From: Butyrivibrio sp. MB2005
GTDB taxonomy: Bacteria > Bacillota > Clostridia > Lachnospirales > Lachnospiraceae
Reading direction: 5' to 3'
Assembly (NCBI RefSeq): GCF_000424285.1
Contig: NZ_AUJP01000020.1
Location: 27,824 to 91,823 of the forward strand
DNA: 64,000 nt
The notes below the pieces were generated by a model. The model ran no database searches. It was given only the letters and a program-made list of their open reading frames with translations, and had not been told where the DNA came from. The translations under genes and the position numbers were made by a program. Shown here one piece after another: positions 18,896 through 26,470 of the stretch (position 1 is its first letter; the number at the start of each line of letters is the position of its first letter).

Positions 18896-19039
18896 GTGTA
18901 TTACCTGTAAAACAAGTTGTTCAGCTGTACATTTATTTTACAATAGGCTATTTATAAAATGCGGATTTGCAGAAAACTTTTAGAGAATGTTTAGAAATGA
19001 AGTTGAGCGCAATAATGGTGCGGTTTCTGATAAGACAAT

Positions 19040-19071
19040 AAAAAACGCAGCATCGGTTTCCCTTTGCTGCG
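19040..19071 (-). terminator. Rho-independent terminator
   Basis: CGCAGCA (19046-19052) pairs with TGCTGCG (19065-19071). On the minus strand the stem is followed by TTTTTTATTG. It would end the transcript of the small genes at 19100-19506. Confidence 0.8.
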
Positions 19072-19099
19072 GAGTGAATGGTATTTTTTAATAACTCGC

Positions 19100-19255
19100 T
19101 TAACGAACTGTCACGAGATCATCAGCGAATCTGATAAGAGCTGCCTCTATTCTGCTATAATCTGAAGACTCAAGTCTGCCAAAAGGCTTTCTGTATGTAG
19201 TCGCAAAATCCATAAATCCAAGCTCTTCCATGAAACTCTCAAATATTCTACGCAT
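19100..19255 (-). CDS. Small hypothetical protein, 51 residues
   Basis: An ATG at 19255 opens a 51-codon frame (MRRIFESFMEELGF...ADDLVTVR) ending at 19100, about 30 bp before a clear terminator. AGGGGG lies about 10 nt upstream of the start. The product is soluble, mostly helical in composition and mildly acidic, with no recognised domain. It follows the secreted zinc-ribbon gene by about 50 bp in the same direction. The frame, ribosome site and terminator support a real gene; the function is unknown. Confidence 0.55.
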   Translation of the reverse strand: MRRIFESFMEELGFMDFATTYRKPFGRLESSDYSRIEAALIRFADDLVTVR

Positions 19256-19302
19256 AAGTCATCTACCCCCTAATAAGTATCTAACGTTTGTTATACCTTC
19301 AA

Positions 19303-19506
19303 TCAACCAACAATGTGAATGTGCTCCATGCAATGTGTACACTCAACATCGTCCTGCATTACATCTACTGTTACATTCTCATGGCAGTGCGGGCAGCTGA
19401 TTTCCATCATCTGTGTCTTTGCTGCTTCTGCTGTCATGTGGCTGTGGAAGCCTGCTCCTGCAACAATTGCAACTGATGTAAGTACCATTGCGATTTTCTT
19501 TGTCAT
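19303..19506 (-). CDS. Small exported protein with a CxxC...CxxC zinc ribbon
   Basis: A 67-residue protein. It opens with a signal peptide (MTKKIAMVLTSVAIVAGAGF), then HMTAEAAKTQMMEI and a four-cysteine ribbon CPHC...CTHC with His residues nearby (CPHCHENV, CMEHIHIVG). It probably binds zinc or another metal outside the membrane, which is inferred from Cys/His content. ATG 19506 is chosen because GAGAGGG lies just upstream. No family name is recognised. It probably shares a transcript with the 51-residue gene that follows. Confidence 0.65.
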   Translation of the reverse strand: MTKKIAMVLTSVAIVAGAGFHSHMTAEAAKTQMMEISCPHCHENVTVDVMQDDVECTHCMEHIHIVG

Positions 19507-19761
19507 GTTTCCCTCTCTCATTTCTATACCCCTCTTCTCTATTCACAAAACTGTGTGTTTTCTTCGTTTATCTTGTTGATGATGTTATATTATCAATCCA
19601 TCTATCACAGTTTTATCACACAATGTCCAACAAATGTCTAACACACCAATTCTGCTGCTTTTTACACTTGTTTGACATTAAGAAGTGGGTATGCGAACAA
19701 GTTCGCATGACAATATTTACATCGGCACCAGGGGTGGAAATATTTAGGGTAGGATTCTATC

Positions 19762-20241
19762 TCACAAATTCTCCATGAAAATCATAGGATGGGCGGTGCA
19801 GAAGGGTGTTTCCTTCATGTACAGGCCTAAGGTCTCATCGTTGTCGTCCATGAGGACCACTGACATGGGATCGATGTCAGGGAAAAGTTCTTTTATCTTG
19901 TCCTTGACTATCTCCGGCTTTTTAGAGGCATCCAGGGTGTAGAAGCAGTGGGATGCAGGGATTCCGTAGAGGCGCTCCACCATCTCTGACTTCCATGATT
20001 CATGACCGTGGGGCTCTCTGGAGATACAATAAAGCCTGTTTACGTCATGACTCTGAATGTATTCATATATCGGGTTCAGCCTTTTGCAGTCTGCATAAAT
20101 GTTGACGTCCCTGAATTCGGGCGTATAGTCAAGCTCGTGGTGAGCATGATGATCACCGTAATTGTAGCTTGTAAGCGTACCGTCTATATCAAAGAAAACC
20201 ACCGTATCAGGCTTATGTAATATTTCCCAAATCTGTCCCAT
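19762..20241 (-). CDS. HAD-superfamily phosphatase-like protein
   Basis: A 159-residue soluble protein with HAD motifs. Motif I is FFDIDGTLTS near residues 15-25 (catalytic Asp pair), motif II Ser is in YCISRE, a Lys is in the SKKPEIVKDK region, and motif IV is VLMDDNDET. It lacks a large cap domain, so a small phosphate ester or a nucleotide is a likely substrate, but this is not determined. A His-rich patch (GDHHAHHE) follows motif I and is unusual. AGGAG precedes the ATG. It stands apart from its neighbours by 80 bp or more. Confidence 0.75.
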   Translation of the reverse strand: MGQIWEILHKPDTVVFFDIDGTLTSYNYGDHHAHHELDYTPEFRDVNIYADCKRLNPIYEYIQSHDVNRLYCISREPHGHESWKSEMVERLYGIPASHCFYTLDASKKPEIVKDKIKELFPDIDPMSVVLMDDNDETLGLYMKETPFCTAHPMIFMENL

Positions 20242-20321
20242 TTAGTGAACTCCTAAAATAATATTTTCCGGATTTTAATTCGTTAGCATTCGTTAGCTTT
20301 TCTCCGGAAAAAGCTCTTTCA

Positions 20322-20927
20322 TCAGTCTGAAGATGATGAGGAGGATGAAGAAGAATCTGCTGCGTTTTCTCTATCCTTGATCATGTGCTGCAATGTGATA
20401 AGAATTGCAACTACATTCTTTTCATATTCAGGCTTGTAGATGTCGATGCAGTATTTATCATGGATTGAGAGCATCTTCTGAGCTATTACAGCAATGATGT
20501 CTCCATATTGATCATACAGTTCAAAATTAAGACCAAGTATATTGCCCCTGAGCTGCCATCCAAGGCCCTCGATATTCGTGATGTCTTTTATGAGATGGAA
20601 AAGCTCGTTTGAAACCTCAAAAGAAGTTCCGTCTGCCATAGTTACAAAATGTCTCTCGTGGAGAGTGAAGAATTTCCTTTCGATGTGAGCAACCTGATTT
20701 CCTAACGCATCGGTTATATCTGTCTTATCATGAAGAGAAGGGAATTTTGTCTCAGCATGATATACCACATTTTCGCCGGCATCGGTTATATCAATCTTAT
20801 GATGAAGCGTAAAAACTTTTGATGTTGTAAAAAGTGACTTTGTAGGTTCACCAAAACGATCTACGTTATTGACATTTGCAACCTCTCCGGCTTCTCTGAA
20901 TCTGTGTACCTTTGAAAATACTCCCAT
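20322..20927 (-). CDS. LURP-one-related (YxjI-type) protein
   Basis: A 201-residue protein with the repeating beta-strand pattern of the LURP-one/Tubby-like fold. Phrases such as FTLHHKIDITDAGENVVYHAE, SLHDKTDITDALGNQVAHIE and FTLHERHFVTMADG recur, then FELYDQYGDIIAVIAQK. The tail is a Ser-only run ending in Asp. The fold is related to phospholipid scramblases, and bacterial members have no firmly assigned role. GGGGAAG lies before the ATG. It is the last of three co-oriented small genes (membrane GlsB-like, Cys-containing 78-residue protein, this one), consistent with a small envelope-stress operon. Confidence 0.75.
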   Translation of the reverse strand: MGVFSKVHRFREAGEVANVNNVDRFGEPTKSLFTTSKVFTLHHKIDITDAGENVVYHAETKFPSLHDKTDITDALGNQVAHIERKFFTLHERHFVTMADGTSFEVSNELFHLIKDITNIEGLGWQLRGNILGLNFELYDQYGDIIAVIAQKMLSIHDKYCIDIYKPEYEKNVVAILITLQHMIKDRENAADSSSSSSSSSD

Positions 20928-20962
20928 ACTTCCCCATCCTTTCTGTTTTCACCATTAGTTAC

Positions 20963-21199
20963 TCAGAATGATTTATAGCCACACTCTGATTTCTCCGGGC
21001 CGTCGACACCGGACTCGTAATGCGCTCTGAATTCCATGTTAATCTCACGGATTTCCTTAAGTCCATCGATGTAAGGCTGATACATTTCTGCCAAACCACC
21101 CATGCAACCATCACATGAACCGCTGATATTTCCTATGGACTCCGCAACTATCTGCTCGCGCTCTTCCTTTGTAGTATCTTTGATTAAAATTGATTTCAT
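20963..21199 (-). CDS. Conserved small protein with Cys pair, 78 residues
   Basis: A 78-residue soluble protein (MKSILIKDTTKEEREQIV...) with a central GSCDGCMGG and a late Cys (SECGYKSF). Similar small proteins are familiar in Lachnospiraceae, but I know of no assigned function. The CxxC could bind a metal or be redox active, which is inference. It lies between the GlsB-like gene (18 bp) and the LURP-like gene (35 bp), with GAGG upstream of the ATG, so co-transcription is likely. Confidence 0.7.
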   Translation of the reverse strand: MKSILIKDTTKEEREQIVAESIGNISGSCDGCMGGLAEMYQPYIDGLKEIREINMEFRAHYESGVDGPEKSECGYKSF

Positions 21200-21217
21200 T
21201 TAAAACCTCGTTCCAAA

Positions 21218-21469
21218 TTAAAACAGCTTTCTGCCGATCCAAATGCAGATGCAAGCGCCGACAACAGGAACAATCATGCTTCCGATGATACCTGTTGCAG
21301 TAAAGCCAATGAGCTTAAACAGGTTATATCCTACGATACTACCAATCACGCCAAAAATCATGTTTTTCAGCATTCCTGACTTCTCGCCCATGATCTTGCT
21401 GGCAATAAAACCTGCAAGCATTCCCCATAACAAACTCAAAACTAAAGTCATAACAATAAGAATAAACAT
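21218..21469 (-). CDS. GlsB/YeaQ/YmgE family stress-response membrane protein
   Basis: An 83-residue membrane protein with three hydrophobic segments and the family pattern LLWGMLAGFIASKIMG...NMIFGVIGSIVG...GSMIVPVVGACICIW. The family is linked to general and acid stress, but its molecular action is unknown. ATG 21469 is preferred over the frame start at 21511 because GGAGG lies 6-7 nt upstream of it. It is the first gene of a likely three-gene unit. Confidence 0.8.
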   Translation of the reverse strand: MFILIVMTLVLSLLWGMLAGFIASKIMGEKSGMLKNMIFGVIGSIVGYNLFKLIGFTATGIIGSMIVPVVGACICIWIGRKLF

Positions 21470-21736
21470 ACCTTTTCCTCCAACTCTTTTCGGCCCCGGG
21501 TTAGTGGGCACCTTTTATATGATAGCCTTTTTTTCGCCCGGCGCAAACCGTTTTCTTTGTTATGTCTTAAGTATATTTTGGTTTCATGGTTAGTTACATG
21601 CCTGTTATTGCAATTCCGATAATCATATTTTCTACAATTAGGTAAAATAGAAGTCTTCTTCCGCATCCATACTGTCTTTGTGGTATGATGGTAGCAAATT
21701 CTTTTTCGATAATAATGCAGGAGAAAATACACATCT

Positions 21737-22573
21737 ATGAATTTGACAGAAAAAACTTACATAACTGATAAAGGCACAATCCATTACTGGACCTGCGATA
21801 CACCTGAAAAAGGCAAGCCGGAACTTGTTTTTCTTCCGGGGCTTACAGCAGACCACAGACTCTATGAAAAACAGCTTGAATATTTTGCAGGAAAATACAG
21901 GATATTTGTCTGGGATGCGCCGGGACATGCATCTTCCTATCCCTTTAAGATGACTTTCAGTCTCGAAGATAAAGCAAAATGGCTGGATGAAATTCTGAAG
22001 CTGGAAAACTTCAAAGAACCTGTTTTCATTGGACAGTCTATGGGCGGATATCTCAGCCAGGCGTATGCCTGGCTTTTCCCTGATAAAATGAAAGGCTTCA
22101 TATCAATAGATTCTGCGCCTTTGGGAAGAGGTTACTACAGATCATGGGAACTGTGGGTCCTTTTCCGAATGGAGCCAGTTTATAAGAAATACCCCTGGAA
22201 ACTTCTCCTTAAGCAAGGAACCGAAGGTGTTGCAACAACCGATTATGGACGCTCTTTAATGCACAGTATGATGATGACTTACGACGGTGACCAGCCAAGA
22301 TATGCTCTTTTGGCGGGCCAGGGCTATAGAATTGTGGCTGAGGCTATATCAGCAGATCTGCCCTATGAGCTAAAATGCCCCACCCAGCTTATCTGCGGCA
22401 CCAAGGACCAGGCAGGTTATTGCAAAAGATACAACAAGGCATGGCATAAAAAGACCGGCCTCCCCATCACATGGATAGAAGGAGCCGGTCATAATTCCAA
22501 CACTGATGCACCTGATGAAATTAACAAACTCATATCAGATTTTGTAGAAAAGCTTGATGCTTCGCAGCCCTGA
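21737..22573 (+). CDS. Alpha/beta hydrolase
   Basis: A 278-residue cytosolic hydrolase. The oxyanion region is VFLPGLTADHRLY, the nucleophile elbow is GQSMGGY (Ser near residue 101), the acid is in LICGTKDQAG and the His in GAGHNSNTDAP. The length fits proline-iminopeptidase- or esterase-like family members; the substrate is unknown. AGGAG lies 13 nt before the ATG, rather far. A candidate extended -10 (TGGTATGAT, 21681-21689) is upstream, with no good -35. Transcription is divergent from the GlsB-like gene. A perfect 10-bp hairpin includes the stop codon in its loop. Confidence 0.8.
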   Translation: MNLTEKTYITDKGTIHYWTCDTPEKGKPELVFLPGLTADHRLYEKQLEYFAGKYRIFVWDAPGHASSYPFKMTFSLEDKAKWLDEILKLENFKEPVFIGQSMGGYLSQAYAWLFPDKMKGFISIDSAPLGRGYYRSWELWVLFRMEPVYKKYPWKLLLKQGTEGVATTDYGRSLMHSMMMTYDGDQPRYALLAGQGYRIVAEAISADLPYELKCPTQLICGTKDQAGYCKRYNKAWHKKTGLPITWIEGAGHNSNTDAPDEINKLISDFVEKLDASQP

Positions 22574-22583
22574 GCGAAGCATC
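22556..22583 (+). repeat. Perfect hairpin spanning the stop codon
   Basis: GATGCTTCGC (22556-22565) and GCGAAGCATC (22574-22583) pair perfectly around an 8-nt loop whose last three bases are the TGA stop of the hydrolase gene. No T-run follows, so it is not a standard terminator; it may protect the mRNA 3' end. Confidence 0.5.
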
Positions 22584-22628
22584 AGAAATCTTTCTGCTAT
22601 CACCAAATCCTCTGGTTTTGGATGTTAT

Positions 22629-22967
22629 CTATTTATCCCTTTCACTTATGCAGGTTATCATTTCTCCGTTAACCGTGAGCACTCCTAAGGTCTTTCGGAT
22701 TGCAGGCGATGACGGAGGAATGAAAAATGCGGTGGAATAATTCCCTAATGCCCCTTCGTTATAAAAAGGAAGAACGTCGCGGAGGTCCTTGGCGATTATT
22801 ATCTTGTCAGTACCGTCTTCAAGAAAAGCCTTCGCCATCAAATAATCATTGATAGTCACTTCGTTTTCTTTACACTTTTTCGCAACGTTTTCAAGTTCGT
22901 CCGGAGCGGTCTTTTCCAGGAAAAATCTTTTCCATAACCGTCCTCCGAGTTGGTTAATGCGTAACAT
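22629..22967 (-). pseudogene. C-terminal remnant of a condensation/acetyltransferase-like protein
   Basis: The frame encodes about 112 residues (LGGRLWKRFF ... INDYLMAKAFLEDGTDKI ... LRDVLPFYNEGALGNYSTAFF). This resembles part of NRPS-condensation-like or alcohol-acetyltransferase-like proteins of about 400 residues; the INDYLxAK and GNYSTAF phrases are typical. The HHxxxD active-site part is missing, no ribosome site precedes it, and the open frame runs into the 3' end of the pullulanase gene. It is best read as a decayed fragment. The parent family is an inference from short motifs. Confidence 0.5.
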
Positions 22968-22989
22968 CAACTTAATTGTAGCACGATTA

Positions 22990-25833
22990 TCACTTTTTCT
23001 TCTTACCAAACAGATAGGCCACAAGGCCAACAAGAGCTGCAGCGCCAGCTATGATGCCGGCTACAGCACCGCCGCTAAGACCACCTGCACCGGAAGTAGC
23101 TTTGGTAGCTGCATCGCCACCGGATGTGCTGCCTGCTTCACCAGTAGTGGCAGTTCCCTCCTCTTTGTCGTTGCCCTCATCACCTGTAACGGTGCTTTCA
23201 TCGCTATTACCAGCAGCAACAATGCTGTCATCTCCCTTAACAAGCACAAGGGCGGAAATGCTATCAACACTCACACTGCCGCTTACCTTGCCAAGTGAAT
23301 TAACTCCGGCCTTTATGTCTTTTACGCAAACATCCCACTCACCTTCGGGAAGAGTAACTGTAGTCTCTTCAGGATTAGGATTGAATACCAGGAAAATGCC
23401 TTCAGCATTCTCACCTGTAACACCCTTATCAGCGTTATCCATAGAGAAAGCAACTACATTTTTATCAAGTCCCTCCACAGGCACAACACGCTTTGCAACA
23501 TCGTCTGCGCTTGTAAGTCTGAGAAGACCATGCTCTTTTCTGAAAGCAATAAGTCCCTTATAAAAATCAAGATTAGCTTTGTATTCCGGATCGTCCAAGG
23601 TCTCCCACTTGATGCAGTTTATCTCATCCCCTGAGCTATAGCTGTTTTCATCAAAGGTTCCGTCCTCTTTCACTTTTGTTCTGAGAATCTCTTCACCTGC
23701 CTGCATGAAAGGAATTCCCTCTGCAGTCATATAGAAAGCTGCTGCCAGATTACTCATCTTTATCCAGGATGCTCTGTCTAAATCCTTTCTTGCAACGGCG
23801 ATCCTGTCAAACAAAGTGTTGTTGTCGTGACAGGATGTGTACTGCACAATCTGGGTAGGCTCTTTGCTCCAGCTCTCGGCAGCCATGAAAGATGTGGTCA
23901 TCTGACGCTCTTTTCCCTTTGAACCGGAAGCCCAGCCTGTCTCAGCAAAATTGAACACACTACCCTTTAAGCCATCACGAATATTATCATTAAAATATGC
24001 AAATCCGGGAGTCCTTCCCGAAGCCTGCTGCGTAGCAAGAACTACATCTTCCTTGGTTACATCTGTATTCATGCTCCAGCCTTCGCCGTAAAAAATAACA
24101 TCGGGATGTGTCTTGTGAACCTCAGTCACGATCTCATTTATCGTATCCACATCAAGAAGTCCCACAAGGTCAAATCTGAAGCCGTCGATGTGGTACTCAT
24201 CTGCCCAGTAGCGAACAGAATCCACAATATATTTTCTAACCATGGAACGCTCGGAAGCTGTGTCGTTGCCACAACCTGAACCATTTGAATAAGTGCCGTC
24301 ATCATTTATTCTGGAAAAATATCCCGGAACAAGTCTGTTCACGCAGAAATCTTTTCCGTTGTAAACATGGTTGTAAACAACATCCATTACAATTGAGAGG
24401 CCGTTATCGTGGAGAGCTTTAACCATCTCCTTTGCTTCTGCCACGCGGACCTCGCCGTGATAAGGGTCTGTGGAATATGAACCCTCAGGTACATTGAAAT
24501 TCACCGGATCATAGCCCCAGTTGAACTGATCTGAAGTGGGTGAATTCTCATCAACAGATCCAAAATCATAGAAGGGAAGGATGTGTACATGTGTCACACC
24601 AAGGTCCTTTATATAGTCAATTCCCGTGCTGCTGCCACCTGCAGTCTTTGTGCCCGTTTTGGAAAAAGCTGTATATTTTCCCGCATCACCGATTCCACCT
24701 GCCTCATTAACAGAAAAATCCCTTACATGAAGCTCGTAAATAACTGCATCCGTGATGTTCTCTCCTGCGTGAGGATTTTTATCGCTATCCCAGCCCACAG
24801 GATTTGTGCCTTCAAGATCTACAACCATGGCTCTTTTGCCATTGACGCCGGTTGTCCTTGCATAAGGGTCGCAGGCCTCCACATTAAGACCATCTATAAC
24901 AGCGGTAAAAGTGTAGTAGGTTCCTGCTTTATCTCCTGAAACCTCTGCTACCCATGTACCGTTAACATCGGAATTCATCTCAATTTTCTCTATGAGATTT
25001 TCCTCCCAGGGATCTCCTGACTCATACAGATTCAGGAAAACTGTCTCAGCAGTGGGTGCCCAAACTCTGAAAACAGTCTTGTCCTTACTGTAAACAGCGC
25101 CAAGATCATCGCCTTCATAAGTGAACTTTTCCTCAAACTCAGGTGTCGAATAAACGATGGGCATGATGATCTGATACTCCTCATCCTCGAAACCAACCCT
25201 GTAATTTCTGTTCACATCAAGCTCTTCTGCGATTGTCAGATCATAGTAAAACTCGCTCTCGGAAGCCTTCTCTTTTAATGCCACCTCGGTAACCTCAGTT
25301 TTGCCCTGTCTTCCGATCACATAAAAAGACTTCTCCTGATCGGCATCAAGCTCTCCTGTAAAAAGTACCGTAACTTTATTTTTCCCGTCATAATTTGCAC
25401 TCTTTAATTTTGTCCCCGTCACAACATCATCTCCATATTCTTTAACTGCGCCTTCTACGCCTGATTCAACGTAGGCATGTACTGTTCCTGATATAACCTC
25501 TGAAATGTCAATGTACTGATCCTGCTCGATGTCTTTCGTCCAGTCCTCTGTCCTGACGATAAAACCGACTCTTGTAGCTCCCGCAGGTACTGTCATGGTC
25601 GCAACCATATCCCCGTCCTCTTCTTCAAAAGGATAACCTGCTCCTTCGCCGCCATCCGGCCAAAGCCATGCATCCCATAGTTCGTAGTCCCCATCCTCCC
25701 TATGATAATGCAGTTTCAGTGTGACCCCCTCATCCGCTCTTACCTGTATGGACACTCCTAAATCCGACAGAAAAAGCGTTGCTGCCATGACAAAAGCCAT
25801 GACAAAATTGATACCTCTTTTTGCTCTTTTCAC
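22990..25833 (-). CDS. Type I pullulanase, surface anchored (CBM41 + GH13)
   Basis: A 947-residue exported debranching enzyme that cuts alpha-1,6 links in pullulan, starch and glycogen. It has a signal peptide (FLSDLGVSIQVRA), an N-terminal CBM41-like domain (LHYHREDGDYELWDAWLW, about 35-145), further beta domains including CBM48-like (about 235-330), and a GH13 barrel. The pullulanase signature NWGYDPVNFNVPEGSYSTDP is present. Catalytic regions are DVVYNH, RFDLVG (Asp near 555), YGEGW (Glu near 583) and SCHDN (Asp near 669). A Gly/Ser/Thr linker, one transmembrane segment and a KKKK tail end the protein. The start is GTG with GGGAGG 5 nt upstream. A LacI-type palindrome lies 33 bp upstream. 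Confidence 0.93.
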   Translation of the reverse strand: MKRAKRGINFVMAFVMAATLFLSDLGVSIQVRADEGVTLKLHYHREDGDYELWDAWLWPDGGEGAGYPFEEEDGDMVATMTVPAGATRVGFIVRTEDWTKDIEQDQYIDISEVISGTVHAYVESGVEGAVKEYGDDVVTGTKLKSANYDGKNKVTVLFTGELDADQEKSFYVIGRQGKTEVTEVALKEKASESEFYYDLTIAEELDVNRNYRVGFEDEEYQIIMPIVYSTPEFEEKFTYEGDDLGAVYSKDKTVFRVWAPTAETVFLNLYESGDPWEENLIEKIEMNSDVNGTWVAEVSGDKAGTYYTFTAVIDGLNVEACDPYARTTGVNGKRAMVVDLEGTNPVGWDSDKNPHAGENITDAVIYELHVRDFSVNEAGGIGDAGKYTAFSKTGTKTAGGSSTGIDYIKDLGVTHVHILPFYDFGSVDENSPTSDQFNWGYDPVNFNVPEGSYSTDPYHGEVRVAEAKEMVKALHDNGLSIVMDVVYNHVYNGKDFCVNRLVPGYFSRINDDGTYSNGSGCGNDTASERSMVRKYIVDSVRYWADEYHIDGFRFDLVGLLDVDTINEIVTEVHKTHPDVIFYGEGWSMNTDVTKEDVVLATQQASGRTPGFAYFNDNIRDGLKGSVFNFAETGWASGSKGKERQMTTSFMAAESWSKEPTQIVQYTSCHDNNTLFDRIAVARKDLDRASWIKMSNLAAAFYMTAEGIPFMQAGEEILRTKVKEDGTFDENSYSSGDEINCIKWETLDDPEYKANLDFYKGLIAFRKEHGLLRLTSADDVAKRVVPVEGLDKNVVAFSMDNADKGVTGENAEGIFLVFNPNPEETTVTLPEGEWDVCVKDIKAGVNSLGKVSGSVSVDSISALVLVKGDDSIVAAGNSDESTVTGDEGNDKEEGTATTGEAGSTSGGDAATKATSGAGGLSGGAVAGIIAGAAALVGLVAYLFGKKKK

Positions 25834-25865
25834 CTCGACCTCCCAAGTAAAAATTATTCAGTTAA

Positions 25866-25877
25866 GAAAACGTTTTC
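25866..25877. promoter_or_regulatory. Candidate LacI/MalR-type operator before the pullulanase gene
   Basis: GAAAACGTTTTC is a perfect 12-bp palindrome with the central CG typical of LacI-family operators for maltose/starch genes. It lies 33 bp upstream of the GTG start, where a repressor could block transcription. No regulator gene is adjacent. Confidence 0.5.
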
Positions 25878-25920
25878 CACAAGGCAAATTCTACTACATC
25901 GGGTTTTATTCGTAAAGAGA

Positions 25921-25950
25921 AAAATGGTCGCCAATGGCAACCATTTTTTT
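25921..25950 (-). terminator. Terminator after the GNAT gene
   Basis: AAATGGT and ACCATTT arms flank a short inner stem (GCC/GGC). On the minus strand TTTTTCTC follows; on the plus strand TTTTTTT follows, so it is potentially bidirectional. Confidence 0.7.
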
Positions 25951-25957
25951 AACTGTT

Positions 25958-26455
25958 TTATTCTAAATAAAGCTCTTTCAGGAAAAACCTATTCATCGTG
26001 GCATGGACCACTTCCTTGGGCTTCTCGATTTCTTTGTAGCCGCATTTTTCATAAAGATGAATAGCTACCGGCAGGTTATTATGAGTCTCTAAATACATCC
26101 TCTTATAACCAAGCTCCCTGGCTTTGTCTTCGATAAATGACATGAGTTTGTAGCTGATCCCACGGCCCTTAACTTCATCCGAAAGATATATCTTTTGGAG
26201 CTCCGCGCAGTCCTCTCTAAACTCGAATTTTGCAAGTCCGACTCCGCCCACAAGCCTGTCTTTTTCATCAAGCAAAATGTAGTAAAAGCGCTCCCTGGCA
26301 TCAGCCAGATAAAAATCGCTGAGGTGATTTAAGTTATCATCAAAGTAGACCGTTCCAGGAATATCGAGAGCATGCTTTTTCAAGTTATCTCTTATTATCT
26401 CTGCAAGGGCCAGGTCATATTCCGGCGTAAGTGTAGTAATCTTCAAGTTTTCCAT
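25958..26455 (-). CDS. GNAT family N-acetyltransferase
   Basis: A 165-residue acetyltransferase that would transfer acetyl from acetyl-CoA to an amine. The acetyl-CoA-binding motif A is visible as LSDEVKGRGISYKLM (R/Q-x-x-G-x-G/A pattern near residues 95-105), followed by MYLETHNNLPVAIHLYEKCGY, a common GNAT C-terminus. The substrate is unknown. AAGGAC precedes the ATG. It lies 16 bp downstream of the LRR lipoprotein stop codon and ends at a terminator, so it probably shares that transcript. Confidence 0.82.
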   Translation of the reverse strand: MENLKITTLTPEYDLALAEIIRDNLKKHALDIPGTVYFDDNLNHLSDFYLADARERFYYILLDEKDRLVGGVGLAKFEFREDCAELQKIYLSDEVKGRGISYKLMSFIEDKARELGYKRMYLETHNNLPVAIHLYEKCGYKEIEKPKEVVHATMNRFFLKELYLE

Positions 26456-26470
26456 TTTTGTTTTGTCCTT

